DNA of 35,347 nt from UBA11663 sp049616325 (GCA_049616325.1 JBMZHG010000020.1:1-35347); one strand, 5' to 3'. Shown: positions 1 to 9,995, numbered from the stretch's first letter. Numbers and translations are program-made. The notes: generated by a model not told the origin, from the letters alone.

Positions 1-42
1 TATAATGTTGCTTTGCGTATGTAATTGCCTCTATACAGAGGG

Positions 43-298
43 ATGACTTTCTTATTTCTCTAATGTCAAACCCATCCGCATTCGATTCACCATTCGCACG
101 ATTTTCCCGGACGGCATCAGCTTTGACGGAAACCAATGTCGAACACCCCGTCTGGACGAGGTGCTGCGCTACAGCCTGCTTGTAGACAACGATTGCGAAG
201 CGGTCTTCGCCGGGAAACAAGGGGAAATCCTGAAAAAATCCCTCTGGGTGGAGCAGGGGGGAGTCGAACACCTGGATCCACGGCTTGTGAAATGGTAA
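43..298 (+). pseudogene. Small unidentified ORF, apparently frameshifted near its start
   Basis: One frame is open from 47 to the TAA at 296-298. From about base 65 it has protein-like codon use (C/G-rich third positions) and reads plausible segments such as RTIFPDGISFDGN, RLDEVLRYSLLVDN and GVEHLDPRLVKW. It has no ATG, GTG or TTG start. An ATG at 43, preceded by a purine-rich agaggg, lies in a different frame that stops after six codons (TAA 61-63). A single +1 shift near 55-60 would join the two into a protein of about 84 residues. The sequence before base 63 is AT-rich and the sequence after it GC-rich. It converges on gmd with 28 bases between. I do not recognise the family. It may be a frameshifted gene, a 5'-truncated remnant or an assembly error. 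Confidence 0.35.
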
Positions 299-326
299 AT
301 CCGAAAACGACTGCAAACCTCGCTAA

Positions 327-1424
327 TCAGAGGTCGGCTGGAGAGACCACGTCGTGGCCGCCGGCCTGGAGGTAAGCGTCGCGTTCAAACAGTGCGAGGT
401 CGGTTTGGACCATTTCGCGGCACATCTCTTCCAATGTCGTGGTTGCCGTCCAGCCAAGTACCTCGCGGGCCTTGGTGGCGTCGCCAATCAGCAGGTCGAC
501 TTCGGCGGGGCGGAAGTAGCGCGGGTCGATTTTGACGAGGACATTGCCCGTCTCGGGGCAGAAGCCCTCTTCGTTGGCACCCTCGCCGCGCCAGGCGACG
601 GTGATGTCGGCTTCCTTAAACGCCATGGTGGCGAAATCGCGAATGGTGGTGGTGACGCCCGTGGCGAGCACGTAGTCGTCGGGGATGTCCTGCTGGAGCA
701 TGCGCCACATGCCTTCCACGTAGTCCTTGGCGTGGCCCCAGTCGCGCTGGGCGTCGAGGTTGCCTAAGTAGAGGCAGTCCTGCATACCGAGCTTGATGCG
801 CGCGACGGCGCGCGTGATTTTTCGCGTCACAAACGTCTCGCCGCGTCGCGGGCTCTCGTGATTGAAGAGGATGCCGTTGCTGGCGTGCATGCCGTAGGAC
901 TCCCGGTAGTTCCGGACAATCCAGTACGCGTACAACTTCGCCACGCCGTAGGGGCTGCGGGGGTAGAAGGGCGTGGTCTCCGATTGCGGCACCTCTTGGA
1001 CGAGACCGTACAGTTCGGAGGTGCTGGCTTGGTAGAACTTCACTGTGTTCTCCATGCCGAGGATGCGGATGGCCTCGAGGAGGCGAAGGGTGCCGAGCGC
1101 GTCGGCGTTGGCCGTGTACTCGGGGGTTTCGAAGCTCACTTGGACGTGGCTTTGGGCGGCGAGGTTGTAGATCTCATCGGGCTGAACCTCCTGCACGATG
1201 CGGATGAGGTTGGTGCTGTCCACGAGGTCGCCGTAGTGCAGCTTCAGGCGCACGTTGTCTTCGTGCGGGTCCTGGTACAGGTGGTCGATGCGGTCCGTGT
1301 TGAGCTGGGAAGCGCGACGCTTGATGCCGTGGACTTCGTAGCCCTTGCTGAGCAGCAGCTCGGTGAGGTAGGCGCCGTCCTGGCCCGTGATGCCGGTGAT
1401 GAGTGCTTTTTTGGTCTTCGCCAT
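327..1424 (-). CDS. gmd: GDP-mannose 4,6-dehydratase
   Basis: This 365-residue cytosolic short-chain dehydrogenase/reductase converts GDP-mannose to GDP-4-keto-6-deoxymannose, the first step towards GDP-L-fucose and related 6-deoxyhexoses. The Rossmann glycine motif GITGQDG is at residues 11-17. The catalytic region has STSELYG (134-140) and the YxxxK pair Y159/K163. The segment NHESPRRGETFVTRK, typical of GMD, follows. Full length for the family. The ATG at 1424 is preferred to an upstream TTG three codons earlier, because it begins MAKTKKALITGITGQDG. A TATTTTGG close to the -7 consensus lies just upstream. The second enzyme of the pathway, fcl, is in the window at 18964-19920 rather than adjacent. 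The stop is 28 bases from a convergent ORF remnant. Confidence 0.95.
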   Translation of the reverse strand: MAKTKKALITGITGQDGAYLTELLLSKGYEVHGIKRRASQLNTDRIDHLYQDPHEDNVRLKLHYGDLVDSTNLIRIVQEVQPDEIYNLAAQSHVQVSFETPEYTANADALGTLRLLEAIRILGMENTVKFYQASTSELYGLVQEVPQSETTPFYPRSPYGVAKLYAYWIVRNYRESYGMHASNGILFNHESPRRGETFVTRKITRAVARIKLGMQDCLYLGNLDAQRDWGHAKDYVEGMWRMLQQDIPDDYVLATGVTTTIRDFATMAFKEADITVAWRGEGANEEGFCPETGNVLVKIDPRYFRPAEVDLLIGDATKAREVLGWTATTTLEEMCREMVQTDLALFERDAYLQAGGHDVVSPADL

Positions 1425-1455
1425 GGGGGCCAAAATACGTCTGACCGCCGACCCC

Positions 1456-3306
<1,851 letters not shown>

Positions 3307-3335
3307 GGTGGGTTCGGGGAAAATCGGTTGTTCTG

Positions 3336-3363
3336 CGAAAGTAGGGTGGAGGTGCCCGTGCAA
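3336..3363 (-). promoter_or_regulatory. Promoter of the ABC exporter gene
   Basis: On the minus strand a TTG (3361-3363) is followed after 17 bases by TACTTTCG (3336-3343). This resembles the Bacteroidota sigma-A pattern TTG/TTTG-N17-23-TAnnTTTG with one mismatch in the -7 box. The start codon is 29 bases further on. Inferred from pattern and position only. Confidence 0.5.
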
Positions 3364-3401
3364 TGTCACAACTTTGTCGAACGAATGTTCTCGGTTTGGG
3401 C

Positions 3402-3432
3402 TTGGAGGAACAGAGAGGCTTTACTACCTTTG
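3402..3432 (+). promoter_or_regulatory. rpmH promoter
   Basis: TTG at 3402-3404 is followed after 20 bases by TACCTTTG at 3425-3432, a full match to the Bacteroidota -7 element TAnnTTTG with a suitable -33 element. The rpmH start codon lies 29 bases downstream. Confidence 0.65.
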
Positions 3433-3461
3433 CCCTCCCTTATCGGGAAACCAGAGCAACG

Positions 3462-3629
3462 ATGAAAAGGACTTTTCAACCCTCCGTACGGAAGCGCCGC
3501 AACAAGCACGGCTTCCGCAAGCGCATGGCTACAGCGAGTGGCCGCAACGTTTTGAGCGCGCGTCGCCGCAAGGGCCGCAAGAAGTTGTCCGTGAGCTCGG
3601 AGCGCCGCCACAAAGGCATCGAGCGCTAA
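3462..3629 (+). CDS. rpmH: Ribosomal protein bL34
   Basis: This 55-residue, very basic protein of the large ribosomal subunit begins MKRTFQPSVRKRRNKHGF and continues RMATASGRNVLSARRRKGR, the hallmark L34 sequence. Its tail after KKLSVS is slightly longer than the usual 44-52 residues. The ATG at 3462 is fixed by homology, although the frame stays open upstream. It has its own promoter (3402-3432) and an intrinsic terminator (3661-3689), so it looks monocistronic. Unlike the common arrangement in other phyla, rnpA is not downstream. Confidence 0.97.
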   Translation: MKRTFQPSVRKRRNKHGFRKRMATASGRNVLSARRRKGRKKLSVSSERRHKGIER

Positions 3630-3660
3630 GAAATGAATCCTACCGGCCTTGTGCCGTCAA

Positions 3661-3689
3661 GGGGAATCCATCCGGGTTCCCCTTTTTTT
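3661..3689 (+). terminator. Rho-independent terminator after rpmH
   Basis: A six-base stem, GGGGAA (3661-3666) with TTCCCC (3677-3682), closes a 10-base loop and is followed by seven Ts. A smaller CCTTG/CAAGG hairpin lies immediately before it. It ends 16 bases before the convergent phosphopantetheinyl transferase gene. Confidence 0.75.
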
Positions 3690-3705
3690 GTCCGCCCGTT
3701 GGCCC

Positions 3706-4353
3706 TCACTCGGCCCAAACGACAAGAAGCCGCCCTTTTTCCAGGCTCCAGCCTCCACACCATTCGGCACCCCGCACCCGTCCGACCAGGCGTCCTCCCG
3801 TTCCGATTTCGTTCTCGGTGACCTCGTCGAGCAGGGCGTCACGCTGAAATTCCAGCGCCGGACCGTGCCCCTTGAACATGGCCTCCTTCACGCCCCAGGC
3901 CCAAGCTTCTCGACCCGCCCAACGGTTCTGCTCGTCACGGGACATGACCCGCGGTGCGACACGCACCACCCGCAGATCGTCGGTCAGGACCAGGTCAATT
4001 CCACCCGTGGTGCGTCCGTCGCGCCACCGCGCCGCAGCCACCCAAACCTCTCCGTCCAGTTCGCAGTGCGACAAGCTCACTCCGGCCTTCGTTCCGTCCC
4101 GAAACTCCAACTCGGGCTTGCCGTGTTCGTCGTGACGCAAGCACCACTGGCCGTGCCCAAGCAGTGCAGAGATGGCCTGCGCGGCAACGGCATGTTCGCG
4201 CTGACGAAGTGGCGGGAGGTCGGTTACGCGCCGATCGGGAAAAACCCGTTCGAGTTCAACGCCGTGTGCCGTGCCCTCGAAACCGCCACTTTGTTCTCGC
4301 CAGAGAACAACATTGGCGTTTGTGGGTTGGGTGGACAAGGCGTATTGAGGCAT
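3706..4353 (-). CDS. 4'-phosphopantetheinyl transferase superfamily protein
   Basis: This 215-residue cytosolic enzyme is predicted to transfer 4'-phosphopantetheine from CoA to a serine of an acyl or peptidyl carrier protein. The family signature is present: VSLSHC (92-97), the metal-binding GID (118-120) and WGVKEAMFK (153-161), which matches the WxxKEAxxK motif. The length suits the Sfp/HetI type rather than the short AcpS type. No carrier protein or synthase is nearby, so its target is unknown; it may serve the housekeeping ACP. The ATG at 4353 is preferred to an in-frame TTG at 4389. The gene is convergent with rpmH and divergent from ahcY, whose promoter lies in the shared gap. Confidence 0.8.
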   Translation of the reverse strand: MPQYALSTQPTNANVVLWREQSGGFEGTAHGVELERVFPDRRVTDLPPLRQREHAVAAQAISALLGHGQWCLRHDEHGKPELEFRDGTKAGVSLSHCELDGEVWVAAARWRDGRTTGGIDLVLTDDLRVVRVAPRVMSRDEQNRWAGREAWAWGVKEAMFKGHGPALEFQRDALLDEVTENEIGTGGRLVGRVRGAEWCGGWSLEKGRLLVVWAE

Positions 4354-4404
4354 GGGGACAAAGGACGGGGGTTTGGCCTCCACCTCCAAAGGCCTCGCAT
4401 TCCG

Positions 4405-4412
4405 TACTTTTG
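4405..4412 (+). promoter_or_regulatory. ahcY -7 promoter element
   Basis: TACTTTTG matches TAnnTTTG exactly and lies 23 bases before the ahcY ATG. I see no TTG at the usual distance upstream, so the -33 element is weak or absent. Confidence 0.5.
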
Positions 4413-4435
4413 CACTGCATTAACCCAAGAAACAC

Positions 4436-5755
4436 ATGGGCAACACCACCCCAACACCCACCCTTCCTTACAAGGTCAAGGACATGAGCCTGGCCGAGTG
4501 GGGCCGCAAGGAAATCACGCTCGCCGAGGCTGAAATGCCCGGTTTGATGGCGCTTCGCGAAGAGTTTGGCGCGTCCAAGCCCTTGGCTGGCGCACGCATC
4601 GCGGGATGCCTTCACATGACGATCCAGACCGCCGTCCTCATCGAGACGCTCAAGGAGCTCGGCGCGGACGTGACGTGGTCTTCGTGCAACATCTTCTCCA
4701 CCCAAGACCACGCCGCCGCGGCCATTGCAGCTGCAGGCATCCCGGTCTACGCGTGGAAGGGCATGACAGAGGAGGAGTACGAGTGGTGCATTGAGCAAAC
4801 GCTGTTCTTCGGCGAAGAGCGCAAGCCCCTCAACATGATTCTCGACGACGGAGGCGACCTCACCAACGTGGTCCTCGACCAGTACCCCGAGCTCGCTTCG
4901 GGCATCAAGGGCATCTCCGAGGAAACCACGACGGGGGTGCTTCGCTTGTACGATCGCGAGAAGAACGGCACGCTCCCCATGCCTGCCATCAACGTGAACG
5001 ACTCGGTGACCAAGTCGAAGTTTGACAACAAGTACGGTTGCCGCGAGTCCTGCGTCGACGCGATCCGTCGCGCGACGGACGTGATGATGGCCGGAAAGGT
5101 GGCGGCTGTTGCCGGCTACGGCGACGTGGGCAAGGGCTCGGCCGAGTCCCTTCGAAACGCAGGTTGCCGCGTGATTGTGGCTGAGATTGACCCCATCTGT
5201 GCGCTCCAAGCGGCCATGGAAGGGTTTGAAGTGAAGAAGATGATTGACGCGGTCGCAGAAGCCGACATTGTCGTCACCGCGACCGGAAACAAAGACATTG
5301 TGACCGGCAAGCACTTCGAAGCGATGAAGGACAAGACCATCGTTTGCAACATCGGACACTTCGACAACGAAATCGACGTGGCTTGGCTCAACAGCAACCA
5401 CGGCAACACGAAGGACACGATCAAGCCTCAGGTGGACATGTACACCGTGAATGGCAAAGACATCATCTTGCTTGCGGAAGGACGTTTGGTCAACCTCGGC
5501 TGCGCAACCGGACACCCCAGCTTTGTAATGTCGGCGTCCTTCACCAACCAGACCATTGCCCAAATCGAGCTTTGGAAGAACTCCGACAACTACAAGAACA
5601 GCGTGTACACCTTGCCCAAGCATTTGGACGAGAAGGTGGCGCGCTTGCACCTCGGAAAGATCGGCGTCGAGATTGACGAGCTTTCTTCCGAGCAAGCCGA
5701 CTACATCGGTGTGCCGGTTCAAGGTCCGTTCAAAGGCGAAGCGTACCGCTACTGA
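4436..5755 (+). CDS. ahcY: Adenosylhomocysteinase (S-adenosyl-L-homocysteine hydrolase)
   Basis: This 439-residue cytosolic NAD-dependent enzyme cleaves S-adenosylhomocysteine to homocysteine and adenosine, removing the product inhibitor of methyltransferases. The NAD-binding loop GYGDVGKG is at 227-234. Other family hallmarks are WSSCNIFSTQDHAAAA (81-96), NVNDSVTKSKFDN (186-198) and the C-terminal AYRY that reaches the neighbouring subunit. The sequence is full length with no lesions. The ATG at 4436 gives the expected N-terminus. It is a single-gene unit with a -7 element 23 bases upstream and an intrinsic terminator downstream. Confidence 0.97.
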   Translation: MGNTTPTPTLPYKVKDMSLAEWGRKEITLAEAEMPGLMALREEFGASKPLAGARIAGCLHMTIQTAVLIETLKELGADVTWSSCNIFSTQDHAAAAIAAAGIPVYAWKGMTEEEYEWCIEQTLFFGEERKPLNMILDDGGDLTNVVLDQYPELASGIKGISEETTTGVLRLYDREKNGTLPMPAINVNDSVTKSKFDNKYGCRESCVDAIRRATDVMMAGKVAAVAGYGDVGKGSAESLRNAGCRVIVAEIDPICALQAAMEGFEVKKMIDAVAEADIVVTATGNKDIVTGKHFEAMKDKTIVCNIGHFDNEIDVAWLNSNHGNTKDTIKPQVDMYTVNGKDIILLAEGRLVNLGCATGHPSFVMSASFTNQTIAQIELWKNSDNYKNSVYTLPKHLDEKVARLHLGKIGVEIDELSSEQADYIGVPVQGPFKGEAYRY

Positions 5756-5793
5756 GTCGAGATTTCAAGCGGCACGGATGCCGCGCATGAGAC

Positions 5794-5823
5794 AACAACC
5801 CTGCCCTTGGTGGCGGGGTTGTT
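5794..5823 (+). terminator. Rho-independent terminator after ahcY
   Basis: The stem AACAACCC (5794-5801) pairs with GGGTTGTT (5816-5823) around a loop that can itself pair partly. A T-rich tail (TCGTTT) follows. It may work in both directions, because the convergent tsaB-lipoprotein gene ends at 5872 and the opposite arm is preceded by A-rich sequence. Confidence 0.6.
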
Positions 5824-5871
5824 TCGTTTGGGAGAAATCGACTTAGACCTTGGACCTTGTCCGTTGTCGCG

Positions 5872-6981
5872 TCAGTTGTAGACGTGAAGGATGGACCCGT
5901 TGAGCGAGGTCCGGTACCGGTGGAGCGGCAAGGTGGCCGGTCCGTTCATCACGCTGCCGTCCAACATCAGCCACTGGCTCTCTGAGCAGTCGCTGTTGTC
6001 TTGCAAGGTGATGTTGTCCGCGTCCAGCGTCACTTTGCACCCCATCGGGATGTCGTAGGTTGAGTGACGGTCGAGGACCACGAACTCGTCCAGGGTGTAG
6101 CGGTACACGTACAGGCCTTTCGACCCGCCCGGCAGAGCGAGGGCTTCGCCCGGAAAATTGAGCGTGTTGTAGGCCGGCAAATTGAGGTCAATGTCGAAGT
6201 TGACCGGCACGTAGGGGATGTACTGTTGCTGTTCCCCGCACGACGTGCAGGAGGCGAGCACGAGCAACAACGCCCCGAGCCAAACCGACACCTTCGTCCT
6301 CAGCCCGAGCGGGTCTTTGGGGGCCCCGGCCTTGAACGCCTTGACGTAGTTGGGTTCGTAGCTGCCGAGGTCGGCCACGTCTTCGTTGCGGAGCTTCTCT
6401 TCAGCCAGGGCCGCGCCGTCTCGGGCGAGCGGCCAGGCTTCCACAAAGGTCCGGCCTTCGTCCGCGAGCGCCTCCGCGCACTTCACGGCACCGTCCCCAA
6501 TGAACTGCGCAGGACCTTCAAAAAAATCGGGCCTCACGTCCACCTCGACCGGTTCCACGGCGCGGGTGCACGTCCCGTCGTCCGCGTACGTGGCTGCGTA
6601 AACTTCCATGCGGCGCGCGTCAATCATGCCCACCCGGGCTTGCGGCTTGGGGTCCAAGCGCCGCCCTTGAACGGCAAGCAGTTCCAGGGTGTCCAGCGCG
6701 AGAAGCGGCACGTTCACGGCGTGACACAGTCCCTTGGCGGTGGCCACGCCAATTCGCAACCCTGTGAACGATCCGGGACCGCCCGACACCGCCACGGCGT
6801 CCAACTCCGACGGCACCCACCCCGCTTCTGCCATGGCGGCGTCAATGAGCGGCATGAGGCGTTCGGCGTGCAGGTAGCCCTCTTTCGCACGCTCCTCTTT
6901 CCAAGCCACGGCCTTGCCGTCCTCGGCGAGCGCCACCGAACACTGGGGCGTCGACGTTTCCAAAATCAAAATACGCGCCAT
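5872..6981 (-). CDS. tsaB: TsaB fused in frame to a Rieske-like lipoprotein
   Basis: Residues 1 to about 227 are TsaB, the partner of TsaD in making N6-threonylcarbamoyladenosine on tRNAs that read ANN codons. They show ILILETSTPQCSVAL and SGGPGSFTGLRIGVATAKGL and run to YEPNYVKAF, the usual TsaB end. With no stop the frame continues through RTKVSVWLGALLLVLASC, a lipoprotein signal with a lipobox Cys at 245, into about 120 residues like a common Bacteroidota lipoprotein (NLNFPG, GLYVYR, LLDGSVMNGPATLPL, SGLHVYN-like end). That family often has Rieske Cys/His ligands; here most are absent. A cytosolic enzyme fused to an export signal makes little sense, so a separate start is likely, perhaps GTG at 6291-6289 with GAGG nearby. 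The ATG at 6981 overlaps the upstream stop by one base. Confidence 0.85.
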   Translation of the reverse strand: MARILILETSTPQCSVALAEDGKAVAWKEERAKEGYLHAERLMPLIDAAMAEAGWVPSELDAVAVSGGPGSFTGLRIGVATAKGLCHAVNVPLLALDTLELLAVQGRRLDPKPQARVGMIDARRMEVYAATYADDGTCTRAVEPVEVDVRPDFFEGPAQFIGDGAVKCAEALADEGRTFVEAWPLARDGAALAEEKLRNEDVADLGSYEPNYVKAFKAGAPKDPLGLRTKVSVWLGALLLVLASCTSCGEQQQYIPYVPVNFDIDLNLPAYNTLNFPGEALALPGGSKGLYVYRYTLDEFVVLDRHSTYDIPMGCKVTLDADNITLQDNSDCSESQWLMLDGSVMNGPATLPLHRYRTSLNGSILHVYN

Positions 6982-8279
6982 CACTTCGGTTCGACGGCGT
7001 CGCCGTGGTTCAAGGTTCGGCTGACCACGTCATAGGGGCCGGAGACGAGCGTGGCGTCCTCGGCCACGTCGCCTTCGATGGCCACGAAGCGGGAGTCTTG
7101 AATGCCCGTTACCACATTCGTCCACGTGGCTTTTCCGTCGACAAGCAAAAACACCCCGAGTTCCGAGTCGTCGTCGCCTGCGGCGCCCTCCATCTCCCCC
7201 GCGTCCTCCTCGGAGTCACGTCCAAACTCCTTCTCCCGGCTCGTCACCGCTTGAATCGGAGCTGCTAGAACGCCGGTGGCCCGCGCGGTCAGGATGTCGA
7301 CGGTCGCGCTCATCCCGGGACGAAACGGCGTGTAATGCTCGTCCTGACCTTCGGTGAGGTGGGTGTAGCTGTCGCGATTCAGCCGGACTTTGACCGAGAA
7401 GTTGGTCACTTGGTCCATGCTGAACCCGTTCATTCCCGCATTCAGGGCCGTGTTGCCGATTTCCGTCACGGTGCCCTTGAACGTCTCGCCCAAGTAGGCG
7501 TCGACCTCAATTTCTGCCTCGTCGCCCAAGTGAATGCGCACGATGTCGCTCTCGTTCACTTCGACGTTGACTTCCATGGTGCTCAAGTCGCTCACGTTCA
7601 GGATGACTTCGCCGGCCGTGAATCCGTTTCCCTGCACACTTTCTCCGACCTCTTTGGCCAGCGCGGTCACCACGCCGCCTTGAGGGGCGCGCAAGGTGGT
7701 GCGTCCGAGGTTGTCTTTGGCCTCTTGCAGGGAAGCCTCTCCGCTTCGAATGGCGTACTCGGCGCTGCGCACGCTCTCTTGAGCGCTTGTCAGGTTGGCG
7801 TTGGCCGTGAGGTAGGATGCCTCGGTTTGGTCAAACTCCGCCTGCGAAATGACCTTTTGTTCGATCAGCGCCTGCGCGCGTTCAAAGGACCTCTTGGCCG
7901 CCAATTGGTTGGCCTCGCCCTGCGCCACTTGAGCACGGGCTGAAGCGAGGTTGGAGCGGGCCGAATTCAGGGCCGCCTCGGCACGCAACAGAGCCGCGTC
8001 GTAAAGGTCGGGGTTGAGCTGAACGAGCAGGTCGCCCTTGGCCACCACGTCGCCTTCCTTGACGGGGAGTTCGGTGATTTGGCCGTTGACTTCCGCCGTG
8101 ATTTTCACCTCCACCTCGGGCTGGATTTTGCCACTCGCACTGACACGTTCGACGATGTCACGCACCTCGACTTGCGCCGTGCTCACGCTTGGAAGTTCCC
8201 GGTTTCCGCCTTTGACGACCGCCACCACCACAAGCAGCAGCACAACAGCACCAAGGGCAAGGAGCAGTTTCTTGTTCAT
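6981..8279 (-). CDS. Efflux RND/ABC transporter periplasmic adaptor (HlyD/MacA-like)
   Basis: This 432-residue membrane fusion protein bridges an inner-membrane pump and a TolC channel. It has an N-terminal anchor helix (about residues 4-23), a lipoyl/barrel-sandwich half containing KITAEVNGQITELPVKEGD, an Ala/Gln/Glu-rich coiled-coil hairpin (about 95-205), the second lipoyl half (LRAPQGGVVTALAKEVGE) and beta-barrel domains. The C-terminal part has an acidic insertion (DSEEDAGEMEGAAGDDDSE). It lies three bases downstream of the tolC-like gene and overlaps tsaB by one base. No RND or MacB-type pump is in the window, so the energised partner must be elsewhere. The order channel-adaptor is common where an ABC pump follows; here tsaB follows instead. 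Confidence 0.9.
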   Translation of the reverse strand: MNKKLLLALGAVVLLLVVVAVVKGGNRELPSVSTAQVEVRDIVERVSASGKIQPEVEVKITAEVNGQITELPVKEGDVVAKGDLLVQLNPDLYDAALLRAEAALNSARSNLASARAQVAQGEANQLAAKRSFERAQALIEQKVISQAEFDQTEASYLTANANLTSAQESVRSAEYAIRSGEASLQEAKDNLGRTTLRAPQGGVVTALAKEVGESVQGNGFTAGEVILNVSDLSTMEVNVEVNESDIVRIHLGDEAEIEVDAYLGETFKGTVTEIGNTALNAGMNGFSMDQVTNFSVKVRLNRDSYTHLTEGQDEHYTPFRPGMSATVDILTARATGVLAAPIQAVTSREKEFGRDSEEDAGEMEGAAGDDDSELGVFLLVDGKATWTNVVTGIQDSRFVAIEGDVAEDATLVSGPYDVVSRTLNHGDAVEPK

Positions 8280-8282
8280 GGG

Positions 8283-9731
8283 TTAGAGGCTGAGCGGGCG
8301 TCCGAGGTAAAAGTCCAAAATCCGTGTCTTGAACACAAAATCGTACTGCGTCCGCAAGGCGTTGATGCGCGCGTTGTCAAGCCGGGTGCGCGCGTCGGCG
8401 TATTCCAGGGCGGAAATGGCGCCCGCTTCGAAACGCGCTTCGGCGTTGGTCATCGCGAGCTGAGCCGCCTCGAGGGCCCGGTCGTTCGCTTCGAACGTGC
8501 GTTTCGCGGCCCGGGCATCGGCGTACGCTTGCTCCACGGTCTGGGTGAGGGCTTGTTCTGTTTGGTCTTTCGCAAGCTTCGCCGACAACACATCCACCTC
8601 CGCGCGCTCGACGCTCGTGTGAATGCCGAAGTTGTTGAAGAGTGGCACGCTCAACGAGAAGAAGATGCTTTGGTTCAGGTTGTTCGAGAGCTGGTCCTGG
8701 AAGGACATCGTTTCGTAGACGCCCTCCGACGTTTCCACTGGGACCGTCAAAGGAATGCCTTGGGTGGTCTCGATGGTGAAGTTGGTGAAGACGGGATCGA
8801 CCACGGCAGTTTGGCGGTTCTGGGAGTAGCCGGATCCGACGCTGTAGGACCCGTTGACTCTGGGAAGGCGTGCGGCCTTGGCGAGGTCGAGGCCGAGGTA
8901 CGCGTCCGTGACCTGCAACTCAGCGGCCTTCATGTCCGGGAAGGCGCTCCTGGCGAAAGCGACGGCGGCGTCGGCCGAGAGCGGAAGCTGCGTGGTCTCC
9001 AAGAGGTCGTCCGTGGGAGGAGCGACGTCGAGGGCGTCTGCTTCGTCGCCGGACAACTGAAGGAGCTGGGCGAGTGCGAGCTTGGCGAGGGTCACGCCGT
9101 TTTCGGCGGCCACCACCGAGCTGGCGTCCGAGGCTTGCTGGGCGAGAACGTCGTATAGGTCGCTTTCCGCGGCAGCTCCGGCGTTGACGAGTTTCTGGAC
9201 CCGGTCAACTTGACGACCCGTCGCCTCGGCGTTGAGTTGAGCGATGGTCAGGAATTCCTGTTGGAAAAGGACGTTGAGGTAGCCTGAGGCGAGCGAGAGT
9301 GCGACGTTGTTTTGGGCGATCTCGACGTTGGTTTGGGCAAGTTCGAGCCCGAGACGCGCGCGACGCAGGTTGAGGTGGTTCTGGAACCCGTTGAAGAGGG
9401 TCACCCCCGAGCTCATGCCGTAGTTGCTCGACTGCACCGCGTCCGTGGCAAAGGTGTTCGTGAACGGGTCAATGCGCTGGCCGATGTTCACGCCGTAGCT
9501 GGACGAGGCGTTGAGGTTGGGGAGGAAGGCGCCTTTGGCGGACAATTCCCCGAGTTCACCTCGGACGATGCCGAGCTCGGCCTGCTTGAGCTGAAGGTTG
9601 TGCTCCAGGGCGTGTTCCAAACAACGTTGCAACGTCCACACGTTGGTGCCGGAGGTTTGGCTCCAAGCGGGGCCAAGGACCACGCACGCAAGCAACCCGG
9701 CTGCGAAGTGGTGGAAAAAGGAAGGGCGCAT
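8283..9731 (-). CDS. TolC-family outer membrane efflux protein
   Basis: This 482-residue protein has a cleavable signal peptide (MRPSFFHHFAAGLLACVVLG, cleavage near AWSQ at 25) and the duplicated TolC architecture: two halves, each with long helices (for example residues 40-60, 115-200, 385-450) and a beta-barrel segment. Typical features are LQRCLEHALEHNLQLKQAELG near the N-terminus and ALEYADARTRLDNARINALRTQYDF near the C-terminus. It forms the outer-membrane exit duct for the adaptor encoded three bases downstream. A full-match -7 element (TAATTTTG) lies four bases before the ATG at 9731, so it can start transcription inside the long oxidase-to-tsaB block. Confidence 0.92.
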   Translation of the reverse strand: MRPSFFHHFAAGLLACVVLGPAWSQTSGTNVWTLQRCLEHALEHNLQLKQAELGIVRGELGELSAKGAFLPNLNASSSYGVNIGQRIDPFTNTFATDAVQSSNYGMSSGVTLFNGFQNHLNLRRARLGLELAQTNVEIAQNNVALSLASGYLNVLFQQEFLTIAQLNAEATGRQVDRVQKLVNAGAAAESDLYDVLAQQASDASSVVAAENGVTLAKLALAQLLQLSGDEADALDVAPPTDDLLETTQLPLSADAAVAFARSAFPDMKAAELQVTDAYLGLDLAKAARLPRVNGSYSVGSGYSQNRQTAVVDPVFTNFTIETTQGIPLTVPVETSEGVYETMSFQDQLSNNLNQSIFFSLSVPLFNNFGIHTSVERAEVDVLSAKLAKDQTEQALTQTVEQAYADARAAKRTFEANDRALEAAQLAMTNAEARFEAGAISALEYADARTRLDNARINALRTQYDFVFKTRILDFYLGRPLSL

Positions 9732-9735
9732 GACC

Positions 9736-9743
9736 CAAAATTA
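9736..9743 (-). promoter_or_regulatory. tolC -7 element four bases before ATG
   Basis: TAATTTTG on the minus strand matches TAnnTTTG exactly and is followed by ggtc and the ATG at 9731. If functional it would start transcription at or next to the A of the start codon. No clear -33 TTG was seen. Confidence 0.4.
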
Positions 9744-9758
9744 AGGCCCTTGAAGCCC

Positions 9759-9995
9759 TCAGCCGCCGACTTTGCCGGCTTCCTTGCGCTTGCGAAACAC
9801 AAACCATGCGAAAAACGCCATCAGGAGGTAGGGGACAGCCATCAGGTAAAGGATGCCTGAGTTGAGTCCCCGGCCCAGGCTGCCGTCCGCAGCGCTGTCC
9901 TCGGCTACGGCCTTGCACATGACGCACTGGGCATGCGTTTCCATGCTCAAGACGACCACGATGAAAACCAGCGCCAAGGGGAGAAGGCGCTTCAT
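9759..9995 (-). CDS. Small CxxC membrane protein at the end of the caa3 oxidase cluster
   Basis: This 78-residue protein has a signal peptide (MKRLLPLALVFIVVVL), then QCVMCKAVAED with a CxxC pair at residues 24-27, a short loop, one transmembrane helix (LYLMAVPYLLMAFFAWFVF) and a basic tail (RKRKEAG). Small proteins of this shape recur in Bacteroidota oxidase clusters, from memory; their role is not known to me. The CxxC on the periplasmic side suggests thiol redox or copper handling during oxidase assembly, which is inference. Its ATG overlaps the DUF420 stop by one base (TGATG). Confidence 0.8.
   Translation of the reverse strand: MKRLLPLALVFIVVVLSMETHAQCVMCKAVAEDSAADGSLGRGLNSGILYLMAVPYLLMAFFAWFVFRKRKEAGKVGG

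Noticed and set aside
248..275. tRNA or tmRNA 3'-end-like sequence on the minus strand (GTTCGACTC followed by CTGCTCCACC), which could mark an attachment site.
   Set aside because: The T-stem has mismatches, no matching 5' acceptor, D-arm or anticodon arm is found within the available space, and the same bases read sensibly as codons of the small ORF. No integrase gene is present.
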